Shown piece by piece: positions 1-12,099 of a stretch of 64,000 nt of DNA (positions are counted from its first letter, which is position 1; every line of letters begins with the position of its first letter). Source of the stretch: Datisca glomerata (taxonomy: Eukaryota; Streptophyta; Magnoliopsida; Cucurbitales; Datiscaceae); NCBI GenBank assembly GCA_003255025.1, contig QANY01003944.1:122220-186219 (forward strand), read 5' to 3'. The translations under genes and the position numbers were made by a program. The notes under the pieces were generated by a model that was not told the DNA's origin, did not search any database, and saw only the letters and a program-made list of their open reading frames with translations.

Positions 1-1050
1 AATGGTTGGTTCTTGAAAGAAATTTTTTGAAGCTCTAATATTTGCTTCATTAAAATTTCGAGCACAACCGAATACTGATTTGAAGAATCTCATCTGGGAG
101 ACTACTCACGAGAAACACAGAGGGAGACTACTCATCAAGTTTAGACACTTTTAAATGTATTTTTTAGTAAATATGTAAGCAAAGCAAAGTAATAGGTTGT
201 AGTTGGGAACTGAGAACAGTATCAATTCTACGAGCTTGAATCCCAACAATGATCCTTAAAACTTGCGACTGGTGATCCCATGAAGAGAAAGATGCAGTCC
301 GTTACTATATGATTTATGAAAGTGTCCTGAGGTTAGCTATTCCCTCGTTTCTCAGTTATGAACACATGAGGCAGAATGAGAACGAAACGCCACACTGATG
401 ACAGTCCACTATATTCAGAAGTGTCTAAACTTGATGTGAAAATCCTCTGAATTAGTGTGAACACCCTCTATATTGTCAATTTAGTCTTCATAATTTCGAG
501 TTTATCAATTTAATCTCTATGCATTGTGCTACTTATCATTTTGATCATATATTTTGAATTTTGTCAATCTAGTTTCTATAGTTTGAATTTCGTTATGCTC
601 ATATTCTTGTCTATATCCAATAGGTTCAACTGTGCACAGACGATTTATGTGTAGCAAAACTAACTATATTACACAAGGAAAAGCGATCGTAGAACTTGAT
701 TTTCTAGATCAAAATGAAATAAACAAAGGGTCGAAATTAAATTTAAAAAGTGGGGACTATACTGTTAAAACTAAATTTATATAGACATGTATCCTTGAAA
801 ATGATAATCATTCCATATTATAGGGATTAAATATACAAAAACTATTTTAACTGACTAACCCCCAAACCAATCAAATCATTGTTATTGTGTGGCTTAAATA
901 CTACTTTTGATTTTGGCTCTTTCTTTTAAAAGATCAATAAAATGAATTGCCTTCAATTAGTTAAACAAAATCAAACCATACCGTCAAATACGTGGCGAGG
1001 AGAATAATAATTATCTCACCACATTGTTTAAAAAAATTTATCTACACACC
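1..1050. other. Unassigned AT-rich DNA
   Basis: No coding region or known element was recognised. The stretch from about 480 to 620 repeats phrases of the type 'aatttagtct..ta', which are common in old plant repeats. The only clear structure is a perfect 18-bp inverted repeat, listed separately. Confidence 0.5.
133..436. repeat. 18-bp perfect inverted repeat pair
   Basis: The sequence catcaagtttagacactt at 133-150 recurs as its exact reverse complement at 419-436, enclosing about 268 bp. The arms could be termini of a small MITE-like element or chance remnants. No flanking target duplication was identified. Confidence 0.5.
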
Positions 1051-1199
1051 GCAATCAGCAACATAATAAAAATTGGGCAATGGTCAGGGCCAGATATGAA
1101 CATCCTATCGAACTCAAAAGGCTGCACTGCTGGTATTGGAGGCCAGCAAGCAAGCGATGGTAGGTAACTAATAGTACATACAAAGCTCGCAGACCACAC

Positions 1200-1400
1200 A
1201 AACATTTGGTGACTGGGAAGAGACTGGTATGGTTATCCCCCACTACTCTCAAATGTAGTTTTATCACATGGTTGGTCTTGCATAACAAGCTCTCTCCACT
1301 TTGGATAACATCCTAAAAGGAAGCTCAATGTGAGCTTGACCTGTGTCTTTTGCATTGGACGTGAAGAAACAACAGAACACTTTTTTCCTTCTATGCAGCA
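1200..1400 (+). pseudogene. LINE reverse transcriptase tail (zf-RVT) remnant
   Basis: Plus-strand translation gives a decayed match to the zinc-binding C-terminal region (zf-RVT) of plant L1 reverse transcriptases. A hydrophobic 'TWLVLHNKLS' segment comes first, followed after frameshifts by 'FCIGREETTEHFF', which has the usual Cys and His spacing. Stops and frame changes interrupt it, and no RT core is present in the window. The left end of copia element C lies immediately downstream, so that element probably landed in this LINE remnant. The open frame on the opposite strand here is a shadow. Confidence 0.55.
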
Positions 1401-2906
1401 TAACCAGGGCAGTATTTGTCCATACGGAAATCCTCCTGATTTTTAATTTATTTGCAAGAAAACTTAATATGTGATTGTAGAAACGAATTTAGAGATTACC
1501 TTTGACGCATGAACTCTAAAAATTCTTTGTACCACGTCAAGATCAAAACCTTAATACATGTGTAAACTGATGTCTCGATCTATGTGCCATACCACAGACT
1601 TGCGCCCCACCATCGCGGTACAAGACGCCAACCGCTATCTTTCGTTCTTCAACCGTATGTTATTGTATCACGTGAATACCAAGACATTGTGATCTTTCTC
1701 GCTATTTCTTAAACCATCAACCAAAAACAAGTATGTGGGCACTCATAGATTTAGAAAATAATTCTCTTTTTCTCTCAATTTCAGCTAGAGAAGAGGTTTC
1801 TCTTTTTCTCTCAATTAAATGAACTTTAATTAGTAATTTCTGTTACTTAAAATATGATCGAATTATTTAAATGGTTGACTACTAGGTATCCATGTTGTGC
1901 CTTATTAGTTACCGATCACAACAATACTTAAAATCTATAGGCTAACTCGGTGACTATATGGATAAAAATACTCTTGACTAAATAATTGATAAATTTTATC
2001 AAACCCATGATCAAATTTATTAGTTATTGAATACAATTAATTTCACTATAGAATTGAAATTCAACTCCAAATCATACTTTAAATTACTCAATGTAATTAT
2101 ATTCGACCTATTATTCATTATGTGTTGCTCATAAATACTATAATATCATGTATAATTAGATGTAGTGTCATCGAGCTAATTTATACACCTTTCATAACTT
2201 TAAGTTCCAAATCTTGTTGTATTGATCAACCATATTTCTATGCTTGATACCTCATGAAAATTTATCATATCTCTAGTAACTCATTAGAGATATTAAGTAC
2301 TTAGTTGACTGTGGTCACACAAACGGGTTCTATTAAAAGATACTATGTCATTTACTTAAAAGTATCTATGAACTCTTCTATTAAGAATCTATGCATCCTC
2401 ATTATCCAACCTACAATTTGTGACCCATAAAGTATAAGGCATGGTAGATCAAAATAACTAAGCTATTAAATATGAGTTCGTGAATCTCTCAAGAATACGA
2501 GTACTCATAATATAATAACAATGAGTAGTGATTTTCTTATGATAATACTCTACCAAAAATTAGACTAATTATCATTCCAATGCTTTTCAAATGCACTCAT
2601 ACATTAACTAGATACTCCATCTAGTGATCAAGGTAAGTCTATCAACATGATAGAGTTAGTGCACTACAATCTATCTTAACAAAGCGTCAATCTAGTTAAA
2701 TACAATTTTAAATACATTATTCAAGTCATAGAGAATTCTTGGTTAAGTACATTATTCCTATGAGCTAAACTCCATAAGACCTGTAAACTAGGTATAAAAT
2801 ATATGTGGACCTTTTACAAGAATATACTGGATGTAATAAAAGAATAATGAATTAATGTTTCGATTGAACTATAGAATTCACATGCATTAAGGGCATAATC
2901 CCAACA
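1400..2906 (-). repeat. 3' LTR of copia element C
   Basis: It is similar along its length to the copia B 5' LTR at 33,779-35,374, for example in the blocks with 'gagattacc', 'tgatctttctcgct' and 'ggttgactactaggtatcc'. It ends at 2906 with ..cccaaca, the reverse complement of a TG start. The next bases, atctcccgc, read gcgggagat on the element strand, a short polypurine tract as expected beside a 3' LTR. The left end is not sharp and lies at about 1395-1420. Confidence 0.75.
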
Positions 2907-3734
2907 ATCTCCCGCTTAGCCTAAAACACATCCACAACCAGCCTAACTTCCATGTTCTCTACATGTGACAAAAAGAATTTGTGGCTAAAGTATTTATAAA
3001 TAGGCCTGCTAGGTTTTCTGCTAAAGCAACTTTCGAGACAATTATATATGCTCGTTGTATGATCTCCCTAATGAGATGACACTTCTGCTCAATATGTTTT
3101 CCTTCTCGATGGTTTTAAAGTTCTTTGGATTGCATACTTCTCATCTGCTAACATAATAAATCATGATTAGGATTCTGTCAATCGTGTCAATCTCCAACTC
3201 TCTTGGGAACTTTCATAGCCAGACAACTTTCTTTACTGCTATATATTCTGCATCTGTGGTTGAGTCTGCAATACTGCTCTGGTTTTCACTCCTCCAACTG
3301 ACTGCATTTACTCCTAGAGTAAACACATAGTTCGAGGTTAATGAATAAGCATATAACCGGTCATTCTTCGAAGTTTCTCACTATGATAAACAAGCATATA
3401 ATCTTTCATTCTCCAAAGATACTTGAGTATATGCATCACAACTATCTAGTACTTTCTTCCTAGATTTGACTGATATTTGCTGATGATGCCCTACTTTTGA
3501 ACAAACACCTTGTCGGATACACAACATTGCGTAGATGACACTACCAACTGCCAACGGATATGGATCCGTCTTCATGTTATGTATCTCATCTTGTGTCTTA
3601 GGACACTGATCCTTGGATAAACTAATTCTATTGCCTAAAAGGTAACTGACCTTTCTTAGAATCTTGCATTGCAAACAATTTTTGAATCTTAATATATGCA
3701 AATTGAGATAAGAATATCCCTCTAGATTTTTTTT
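2907..3734 (-). pseudogene. Copia pol: RNase H and C-terminal RT
   Basis: Reverse-strand translation gives a decayed copia reverse transcriptase end and RNase H start. The open stretch 3381-3701 contains 'RISLSKDQCPKTQDEI' and 'AVGSVIYAMLC', both hallmarks of the copia RT/RNase H junction. Nearer the LTR the frame is broken by many stops and shifts. The upstream part of the same domain lies at 9182-10,015 beyond the inserted LTR element. Bases 3702-3734 read directly into 9182 in one frame when the insertion is skipped. Confidence 0.8.
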
Positions 3735-4471
3735 TGTTATACGTCTTTTTCCTTCTCACCAATGTTGTGCACATATTCTCTTGGACAACCATCATCTTTC
3801 TCTACACCTCCATTAATTATGAAATATCTGCCCTCATGGAGCTGACTTAACTTGAAGAGCGATCAATTGTACATTTAAAGCACCTAAGCCAACGGCTTGC
3901 TCTTCAGGTAGATCTGCACACACGTTCTCACGAACATGCTTGGCACAGATAACCCCGAGTACCATGGTCATCATTACTCGCCAAAAGTAACATCTCAGAT
4001 GGAACCTCCCCATAAGTCCGAGCACCTAATGGGTCCAATCGTTACCGCATGGTATCAGATCAGTCTCAGATATGTCACATAAAAAACACAATCAACAAGC
4101 CTATCAGTTTATGTCAAGGGTTACCTCCCTTCCCTCCAATCAAGAACAATCAATACAATCATTGTGTCCCGAGAAACTGCCTCAGCACACTCCCAAGACT
4201 TCTTCGACACACTTCCTCCGGAGGGTTCCATGTACAAATATCCCTACTAGCTAAGGAGAAAGGAATTCCATTTCTCCCTTAAGGAAACTATTTCAAAATA
4301 ATGTCAGGATACAGACTTAGACATTAGAAGCCCTTATGTGAGACGACCACCCCCCAGTTCTCCTCATCTTTTGGTTATTTTTTTGTGTTTTACAGATCCT
4401 TGACCAGGAGAACGATCGTACTTAGAAAAGGGAGATAAGCACCGACACTGTTGAAATTTTCAGCTTCAACA
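3735..4471 (+). repeat. 5' LTR of the gypsy-like element
   Basis: It starts tgttatacgtctttttcc, matching tgttataggtgtttttcc of the right LTR. Strong similarity resumes at about 3945 and runs to ..cagcttcaaca. The section 3765-3945 differs from the right LTR, which explains the unequal lengths (about 737 against 622 bp). Open frames here on both strands are short and were not assigned a function. Confidence 0.75.
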
Positions 4472-4472
4472 G

Positions 4473-4487
4473 TTGGCGCCATCTATT
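4473..4487 (+). other. Primer-binding-site-like sequence
   Basis: The sequence ttggcgccatctatt begins one base after the left LTR. Plant gypsy elements commonly carry ttggcgcc-type primer sites at this place. The matching tRNA was not determined. Confidence 0.6.
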
Positions 4488-5849
4488 AAAGAGGCGATAA
4501 AATCATTTCTACTCAAAGCACATGAAACCCCTCCTCTCCCACAAGGAGGGGATGGATTTGGCATCCTACATCGATGAAATATAGGACGAGATGGAATATT
4601 CGCCCTTCCCCCGGTGGAAGAAGAACCTTTTGTCATCATATTGATTTCACGGTGAAAGAAGAAGGATACAGTGGTTGCAACCTCTAAGGTAACCAAGACA
4701 TGGAGGAAAGGCGTGCTAGTCACCATCCAAGTCGTGACAGTCTTTTGCATGGAAAATGGTCCTCCCTCATGACTCAAAGGCCCACTAGCGGAGTCGCCAC
4801 ACACTCACAAGACCATGGGGGAAAACTATTCAGGAAAGGGTGAGACGACACTTAAACTTGGAGAAGCTTCCACCCCTCGAGGAATCTGGGACCAAAATGA
4901 AATCAGGCTTCAGATGGCTAGGCTTCCCCTTTGCAAGGTTCTAGTTGAGGTCATCCTAGAAAGATGAAGGAGGAGAGCGAGGTCACTGAAGAACGAGTGA
5001 GGGAAAAGTCCTCATATGGACCCTTCGTGGGCAGTATGCGAGCATCTGTGGAAGATGGAGGAAATTATTGGCAGGCCACCCTCCGTCCAACTCCTTGGTG
5101 TCCTTTTGGCCACTAACAATTTTGTAAAGCTCTCGCACATTAGCTTGGGGTCATTCCCGGATGAAATATAGAGCTTTGCACTAATCCTCCACCACAGTTG
5201 AAACGTGAATTTCGGCTCCTAGCTCCCACATCCCTCCTCAGGTGAAATGGAAGGATGAAGATCATGTCAAAATCGATACATAGGCTCATAGGAAAGACCC
5301 GACCCGAAGCCCCAGTGAGAGGATGAGGACGGTCACAAGACCCCTTCACCAACTTTCAACAAGATCAGGCTTTTACTAATGAGGCACGTGCATGTTCCTC
5401 CCAAGCTGTCGCATGAAGCTAATGAACTTATAGGATATAAGTAGCCTGTAGTCAGCGCACTTCCTGATGAATAACCCCTGAGAAGAACTTAAAGGTACAT
5501 AGTGGTCAATCATTCTCCCGCCAGAGCATCCGAGAAAGATGATTCAAGACAAATCAACATCTGCCCACGAGCAGAATGTGGAGCTCAAGGGGTTCCACTG
5601 TTAAGGCAAAGACGAAGCTAAAAAAGAAGGACGCTCCAACAAGAAACGAAATGCAGCAACTTGAGAAACGAAAAGCCTGCCTGTCTTCAATTCTCCACCC
5701 GACCTTCCCCTCAATCAGAGTAGAAGAAATGGTCTCCTTTTTAAACTATGAATGCCAAGGTGTAACAGACAACAAAGATCGTGTACTCAATGACATTTGT
5801 CAAATAAAAGGAGAAAATTGACTCTTCCACAACGCACCATGGAGGATTA
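4488..5849 (+). other. Interior of the gypsy-like element, no domain seen
   Basis: This is interior sequence between the primer site and the tandem repeats. Open frames up to about 112 codons occur on both strands (for example 4466-4804 minus and 5576-5821 plus). None shows a gag, protease or RT motif, and they look like chance frames. Confidence 0.4.
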
Positions 5850-6640
5850 AAAAATGATGACTAGTGCGACACTCTAGCCCACCAGTCAAGGTTAAAAAGT
5901 GATTACTAGTATGGTACTCTAACCCACATGTTGGGATTAAAAAGTAATGACTGGTGCGACACTCCAGCCCACCTATCGAGAATAAAAATTGATGACTGGT
6001 GCGGCACTCTAGCCCAGCAGTTGGAATTAAAAAGTGATGTCTAGTGAGGCACTCTAGCCCACCTGTCGGGATTAAAAAGTGATGATTAGTGTGACACTCT
6101 AACCCACCAGTCGGGATTTAAAATTGAGGTTTGTCGAGCACTATAGCTCACAGATAAGATCAAGGATCTAGTCGGAGTAGACACACCTAGCTTGACATTT
6201 AGGTAAAAAGTGATGCTTGTCGAGCACTCTAGCTCGCAGATAGGAGTTTAGCCAGAGCTGGCACGCCTGGCTAGACATCAAAGTAAAAAGTGATGTCAGT
6301 CGAGCACTCTAGCTCACCATACGAGATTAATAGTCTAGCTAGAGCACACACACCTGACTAAACATCGAGGTAAAAAGTGATGTTTGCCAAGCACTCTAGC
6401 TCGCTAGACGAGATTAAGGGTCTAGCTAGAGCAGGCACGCCTGACTGGACATCGAGGTAAAAAATGATGTATGCCGAGCACTCTAGCTCGTCAGACAGGA
6501 ATAAAGGTCTAGCCCGAGCAAGCACGCCTGACAAGACATCAAGAAAAAAAAGGATGTTTGTCGTGTACTTTACCTCGCTAGAGCAAGCATGCTTGGCTAG
6601 GCATCAAGGTAAAAAGCTATGTTTGGCTGAGCACTTTAGC
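5850..6640 (+). repeat. Tandem repeats: 45-bp units, then longer units of about 80-90 bp
   Basis: From about 5850 to 6125 a unit of about 45 bp repeats roughly six times. Its typical content is 'attaaaaagtgatgact' followed by 'cactctagcccacc'. From about 6125 to 6640 a related longer unit, with 'cgagcactctagctcg' and 'gaggtaaaaagtgatg', repeats about five to six times. Units are diverged, so the array is old. It lies in the interior of a coding-poor LTR element. The long open frame 6464-6955 overlaps the array end and is not a recognised protein. Confidence 0.8.
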
Positions 6641-8540
6641 CCGCCCAAAGGGATCAAGGAAAGGTCCTCCAATCAAGTACTAAAGGAAATGAATTTAACT
6701 TACTTTCTAAATCGCCAGACCAGGAAAAAGCTCAACCAAGAAAATGTATGCTTGACTAAACATAAAAGGGTAAACTCCCGATTTGAGGTAGATCCGCCTG
6801 ACAGATCTCCTACATGGCAGCACACAGACTTCATAAAGGTTACGACAGGTTTGTATGACCCCTCAACCTCTTTCAAATGGGGCAGCCCAAAAGGAAGGAC
6901 CAAATTCATGTTGGGGCCCACTCAAGCTCGGGGTAAGAGCAACCTCATAGCTTAGGTTAGTAGGAATTAATAGAACATTCATAATTCTAAGAAATGAAGA
7001 AGCAGGAACGAAAGAAAGGTTAAGGTCTCGTCCAAACCAAGTTAAAGCTCTATTTAGGTAAAAGTGATATTTCATCTACTTGAGGATGTTCATCACTTAA
7101 ATACCAACTACCAAGCTTAGACAACTACGAAATATTACGATAGAAGAAATAAACAAGAGTAAAGCTAAAGGAGCCAGAGTTAATAAAAAACCATTCTCAA
7201 TAATAGGGAAAAAAGATTACAAGTACAAGCAAAGGAAAATGTACAAAAATCTCATCCTCAGATAAGGAGGCTATCCCTTCCTAGGCCAATTTTAAGGGAA
7301 AGGACCTTCTACGTCGGGTCCAGTTATCATAGGGTTTTCATAGCTTTCTTGAACTCTTCTGAGGTCTCGATGGCTCTGGTCACTTATTGGCCAAGGACTC
7401 GGGATCACGATGACTTGGTCTGAGACCCACACTAAGTTGGGCTAATAGTGGATTCAAACCATGGGAAGTACCTAATTCCTAAGCAGGGGATGAAAAAGTC
7501 CTCAACCTTTCCCATTAGGTGGGCAAAGAAGGTAGCCACCAAGCCGAGTTCAAGATGATCCTGAAGGATGCGAGTGGAAGGGATACTTTACCCACTCCTA
7601 AGGGATGCTGGAGTAAGTTGATGAAAGGCTGAAAGGATAGAAGTGGTGAAAGAAGGAAATGGTGATGCAGGAGGAAGGAGATGGATTGTGGCTGGTAAAA
7701 GTGCTCCATTACGGATCAAAGGTCAAAGTTATTGGCTGGGTTACAAGTCATCTTTCTACAACCATTGGTCGGTAACCAACAAAAATAAGGGGTTCACCGA
7801 TCAGGCTTATCAACAGCAGGAAAATCAAAACAAACATGACAAAAATGACTTTGAGGCACATGATTTAAAAGATGACAGATAGGAAAGCAACAACCATGAA
7901 AAAAAGGAAGATCTCAAGAGGGAACCTTCAAAACAGAAGAGGATCCAGAAAAGGAAGGAATATTGGTTTCCCAAGAAGAAAAGAAGAACTAGGGGCAAGA
8001 ATGAGGGTTGGCAAAGGCTTCGTCTTTTTGAAAAATGTGAGGATGAAAGGAATGAGAAGGAAAAGCACCTATTTATAGGCCTTATATTAGGGTAACTACT
8101 CATTTAATGGGCATTAAAGAGGGCCATGATGGTAACCGTTGAGGCTATCATACGCCCAATAAGTGACTATTTCATAGACCAATAAGAAAATTTTTAAAAG
8201 ACCAAACGTCGTTCAAACAAAGCGTTAGGAATGAAGTGACACATCAAGGAGACAGACTCCTTTATGCGCACCCATGCGCCATTAATGCATCCACCCCTAA
8301 GAGATTGATGGCCTTCAATCACAGAGAAGGTGATACGACGTAGGCATGATGGATAAGTTGCGACAAAAATGGTCAAATAATTAATCCCATTCTGTATGGA
8401 CCTCCCAACCAAATGAACTTTAAGCACAAGTGTGAGGTCCCGGGACGGATGAAGCTTTTAGCATATCATCACTCAAAGGTAGCTCAAACAAGAAGCTTGG
8501 ATAAAGAAGACTTCGAACACAGGAAAATGAAGCCACCTAA
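6641..8540 (+). other. Interior of the gypsy-like element, right part
   Basis: Purine-rich interior sequence. Short open frames (for example 7643-7882 and 7872-8078 plus) are rich in Lys, Arg and Asn because of the base composition, and no family was recognised. Nothing else was seen. Confidence 0.4.
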
Positions 8541-8559
8541 GTCCTCGACTGGGGGCAAC
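8540..8559 (+). other. Polypurine-tract region beside the 3' LTR
   Basis: The bases immediately before the right LTR read cgactgggggcaac. A purine-rich run ending next to the TG of a 3' LTR is the usual plus-strand priming site and supports a plus orientation for the element. Confidence 0.6.
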
Positions 8560-9181
8560 TGTTATAGGTGTTTTTCCGAGCACCAATGACAGGGCAACAT
8601 GTGTCGCACTACAGCGGAAAGGCCAATAACAAAGGAAGGTCTCAAAGGAAAAAGAACCGACCTTGCCAAATCAGCCTTGAAGGAGCTTGGGAGGCATAAA
8701 CCTGAGCTTATGTAAGATAACCAGGATTGAGCTCGTAAAGAGAGCTCGGATAACCTCGAGTACCTGGGTAATCATTACTCACCAAAAGTAACATCTCAGG
8801 TGAAACTCCCCACATGCCCGAGCACCCAAGGGGTTCAATCATCACTCCAGGGTGTCAGATCAACCTCCTATATGTCACCTCAAAAGTACAATCGAGATTT
8901 AAAGCCCATCGCTTTACGTCAAGGGTCGCCTCCTTTCTATCCAATTAAGAACAGTCAGGACAGGCATCGTGTCTCGGGAAGCATCCTCAGCACGCTCCCG
9001 AGACTTCTTCGACATACTTCCTCCACAGGGTTTTAGGTACAAATACCCCAACAAGCTAAGGAGAAAGCTATGACATTTCTTTCTTAAAGAAGCTATGTCA
9101 AAATAATGCCAGGATACTGACGTAGGCATCGAATGCCCTTAGGCGAGGCAACCGGTACTGTTGAAAATTTTGGCTTCATCA
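8560..9181 (+). repeat. 3' LTR of the gypsy-like element
   Basis: It begins tgttataggtg and ends ggcttcatca. It matches the left LTR over blocks such as 'tcattactc[ag]ccaaaagtaac', 'agacttcttcgaca' and 'actgttgaaa'. The visible divergence between the two LTRs indicates an old insertion. The open frame 8800-9036 corresponds to 4049-4282 in the other LTR and is LTR sequence. Confidence 0.8.
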
Positions 9182-10015
9182 TTGGTCATGAATGACTATA
9201 ATTCCAAGGATATATGTTGTTTCTCACGGGCCCTTCAGATCAAACTTGTTAGATAACCACAACTTTACGTTTGACATTAATCCTACATCATTTTTTATGA
9301 GAAAAAAACTATGTTTCCTTCATTTCTCTTGTAGTACATGGTTCATTAGGATTTTGGTAAAAAAAAAAAAGGACCTGATTGTCTGATCAAATTTGATGTT
9401 TCATGATCGTGATGTTTGCTAAAGTCCATAAATGGACCTATGCAATTTCTAAACCATATTCTCTCGATCCTAAGCGTGAAAAGTGTCAGGATGAGATATA
9501 AAGATATTATATTCATGACTGCCATTATAAAATGCATTTGACATCCATTTTTCAAATCTTGAAATCGAGATGTGATACAATGGACAAAACAATCCTTATA
9601 GACTTAAGCATGCCACCAATGAAAAAGTTTCCACGTTTTTGTCTGTGCCTCGTTTTCGCTTATAAACCCACTTGCACCCAATGAGTTTAACCTCTTGGGG
9701 TTCTTGTACAAGCTCTCATACCTCTTGGGGTTCTTGTACAAGCTCTCATACTTCATTGGAGTAAATAAATCCATCTCAGGTGCCATTTCCTTTTATCAAT
9801 GATCTGCATCCACATCCTTTATAGCCTTATTATAGTTTCAGAGATTTGAGTCATTTTCTTTTAGATAGACTCAAAAGACTCACCAAGAATATGTATCTAT
9901 CAGGTTGATGCGATTTCCTCCCACTACAATGTGGTTGTGTAGTACTAGAAAGTACTTCATTGTCATTATGTCTGTTAACTTATCTCTTTGTAACCTCCAT
10001 ATTATGTAACACTAC
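9182..10015 (-). pseudogene. Copia pol: N-terminal and central RT of element C
   Basis: Reverse translation contains a decayed copia RT. A frame near 9640-9690 reads 'KLIGCKWVYKRKRGTD', the conserved start of copia RT. Near 9190-9260 it reads '..TYILGI..IHDQ', which is followed by the residues on the other side of the insertion at 3734. Frameshifts and stops are frequent. A perfect 30-bp tandem duplication lies inside (9691-9750). Similarity to copia A fades after about 10,015, which is taken as the truncated end. Confidence 0.75.
9691..9750 (-). repeat. Perfect 30-bp tandem duplication within copia RT
   Basis: The 30-bp unit starting cctcttggggttcttgtaca occurs twice back to back without a mismatch. 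It adds ten codons in frame just before the conserved RT start, so it arose after or late in the life of this copy. Confidence 0.9.
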
Positions 10016-11044
10016 AACTTACCGCATATTAGCTGTTTAATTTAATTATCATGATTATTTGATTTAATTGTCATGATTATTTAGTTTAATGTTCGGTATG
10101 AATAAATTGAATATTTTGCAAGAAAACGCTTCAAGTTACCCTAACAACTCAACTATGCTTAAGTCAAAATTTGAAGTAATTGACTTTCACATTGCTGTTT
10201 ATATGTTCTGATAATATTGAGTAATTATATTAATTGAAAATATAGATAATTTCTAGATTTGAAGAAAAAACACACATCAAAGTGAAGGAAGTTCAAATTT
10301 CGTAGGTTTCCTTATCGTCTAGTAGACCGTCAATTGATGGCGCTTTAGGTATTTCCACTAATTTTACTAGGTAAATAGCTTCAACCTGTTGGCTGACGAA
10401 CAATGTTATCAAAACTAAACGTAAAAGAAAACTACGACTTTTCTTTAAGTCGAACTTCGTGAAGAGAAATAAAAAAAGAATAATTTTGCCGCTTTATATG
10501 GTTAGTAAATTGCATTTCTTGAGTCTTTTTCACTTTCGCATCTTTGAAATAACGGAGCAAAGTATAATTGGTGGAACTATTTCTATTTTTTAACCAAGAA
10601 CAAAGGTCTGTAATTGAGAACCTCACTTTTTAACTTTCTTAATAGATTTGTTCTTAGAAGTATGATCTTCTAGGAAAATACAAAGTGGTAATTATAATCA
10701 TGTATCAGAAAAGAAAAATGTTTAAGTTTGACTTTTATTTGGAGACAATTTATGGCGGTGGTATTAGTTCGTTTTTTTCTATATAAAATAAGGTACATTT
10801 TTTCTTGAACCGTTAGATTTATGGAGTTTTTGAAGGAATCAACGCAGCGAAAAAAAATAGGATCTTGAAAAATTCGAGAAAAAATCTATTTAAATTATGG
10901 ATTAGGAAAAATAGCTCTTGAAGCGTGATGATAAAAAATTGAAACCTCATAATCTTCCTTATTATTCCTCGAACCGTCAACAAAAATCACAAACGGGTGG
11001 ACACTTGAATAGAATCAGATCACAAACTAACTCGTGTCTTTTTT
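10016..11044. other. Unassigned AT-rich DNA between copia C and CACTA
   Basis: Short direct repeats of 'catgattattt[ga][ag]tttaat' occur at 10,046-10,092. A 64-codon minus frame at 10,432-10,626 has no recognisable motif. No promoter, RNA gene or element end was identified. Confidence 0.4.
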
Positions 11045-11750
11045 CACTACAAGAAAAATGGTTTTTCCTAGCGGTTTTACGGCGACAGGTATTCCAACCG
11101 CCGGTAAAAAAACCGGCAAATATTTTACGTTTAGCAGCAGTTTTAAAATATTTTGTGGCGGTTTAAACGTTTAGCGGCGGTTTTAAACCTCCGCTAAATA
11201 ACCTTTAAATCCCCAATTTCTCCTTTCGCCCAAACCCGCGCAATCTCCCACTCTCTTTCTACAACAGGTGACACGAACCTCCATGCTCCTCCACCGTGAT
11301 TTTCTGCCGTAAACTCCTCCACCGCAAGCTCCCCATCGCGAGCTTCTCCACGATCTACAAGTACATACTCGATTCTCGCCCAAAAGATTTTCTCTCTTCC
11401 CTTCTTCCCTTTGGACTTTTTACAAAAGCTTTTCTCTCCATATTTTTGCTCCATAAGATGCTTAATAGATCAAACACACCTAGCTTGTGGCACGAACACC
11501 AAATAAATACCAGAAAAATCATGGGAATTTGTCAATTTTTGTGTGGAATAAAATGAAATTCAATGAGAAAAAACTAGTGGTTTTGGATACTATTTAATTA
11601 TAAATTTTTATAAACTTATATAAAATTCTCAACATGTTCATTGGAGTCTATAGATAGGGAGAGACAAAGTATATATACTTAGCTATGTTATCTAAAAAAG
11701 AGAAATGGTGCTTTTGATTCATTTCTATCAAAGTTAGAATATGGTTAGTT

Positions 11751-11838
11751 TGTTTATTGTAATCTAATTATAAATATAGTTAATTGTTTATTGTAATCTA
11801 ATTATAAATATAGTTAATTGTTTATTGTAATTTTCTTA
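11751..11838. repeat. 41-bp tandem duplication in CACTA interior
   Basis: The unit beginning ttattgtaatctaattataa and ending ttaattgt occurs twice in succession with no visible change, then starts a third time. It lies in the AT-rich leader before the TNP2 start. Confidence 0.8.
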
Positions 11839-12099
11839 ATTTTTAGTTTATTTAATTGCATAGTCGAATAGTTAAAATATGAGTAGCTAATTTAATAGAA
11901 TAGTTAGAATATGGGTAGTTAATTTGTTTAGTTACTTGTTTATTGTAATTTTCCTAATTTTTAAGTTTATTTGATTCTTGTAGTGATTGCAACTTATTTG
12001 TCTATGTTCTGTACCTCAATTTGTGACTCTGATTTCATTGTGAGTTTGATTTTTATTGTATTGAACTATCTATTATAATGTGTTCAGATTGATTTTAAT

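Larger units (their letters stand above)
3735..9181 (+). mobile_element. Non-autonomous gypsy-like LTR element (LARD-type)
   Basis: A 5.4-kb element with two diverged LTRs in direct orientation (3735-4471 and 8560-9181), both starting TGTTATA and ending in ..TTCA[A/T]CA. A primer-binding-site-like ttggcgcc follows the left LTR, and a tract ending actgggggcaac precedes the right LTR. These are the marks of a plus-oriented gypsy-type element. No gag or pol domain was recognised in the 4.1-kb interior, which holds tandem repeats instead, so it fits the large-derivative class that depends on proteins from other elements. It is inserted in the RT of copia C. The expected 5-bp target duplication is not clean (ttttt left, ttggt right). 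Confidence 0.75.
1400..10015 (-). mobile_element. Ty1/copia element C, 3' part, interrupted by an LTR element
   Basis: This is a minus-strand copia retrotransposon. In genomic order it has a 3' LTR (about 1400-2906), a purine-rich tract on its own strand next to the LTR, RNase H/RT C-terminus (2907-3734), a 5.4-kb foreign insertion (3735-9181), and the RT middle and N-terminus (9182 to about 10,015). The RT frame resumes across the insertion. Integrase, gag and 5' LTR are missing, so the right end is truncated. The family matches copia A (13.2-18.65 kb) and copia B (29.8-35.4 kb) in this window. All three lie in the same orientation. Confidence 0.8.

Noticed and set aside
5850..6640. CRISPR-like array
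   Set aside because: The units are contiguous, diverged tandem repeats without constant-length unique spacers, and the sequence is plant nuclear DNA. The other arrays fail for the same reason.
6464..6955. 163-codon plus-strand frame as a protein gene
   Set aside because: It starts within the tandem-repeat array, has no recognisable domain, and lies in the interior of a coding-poor LTR element.
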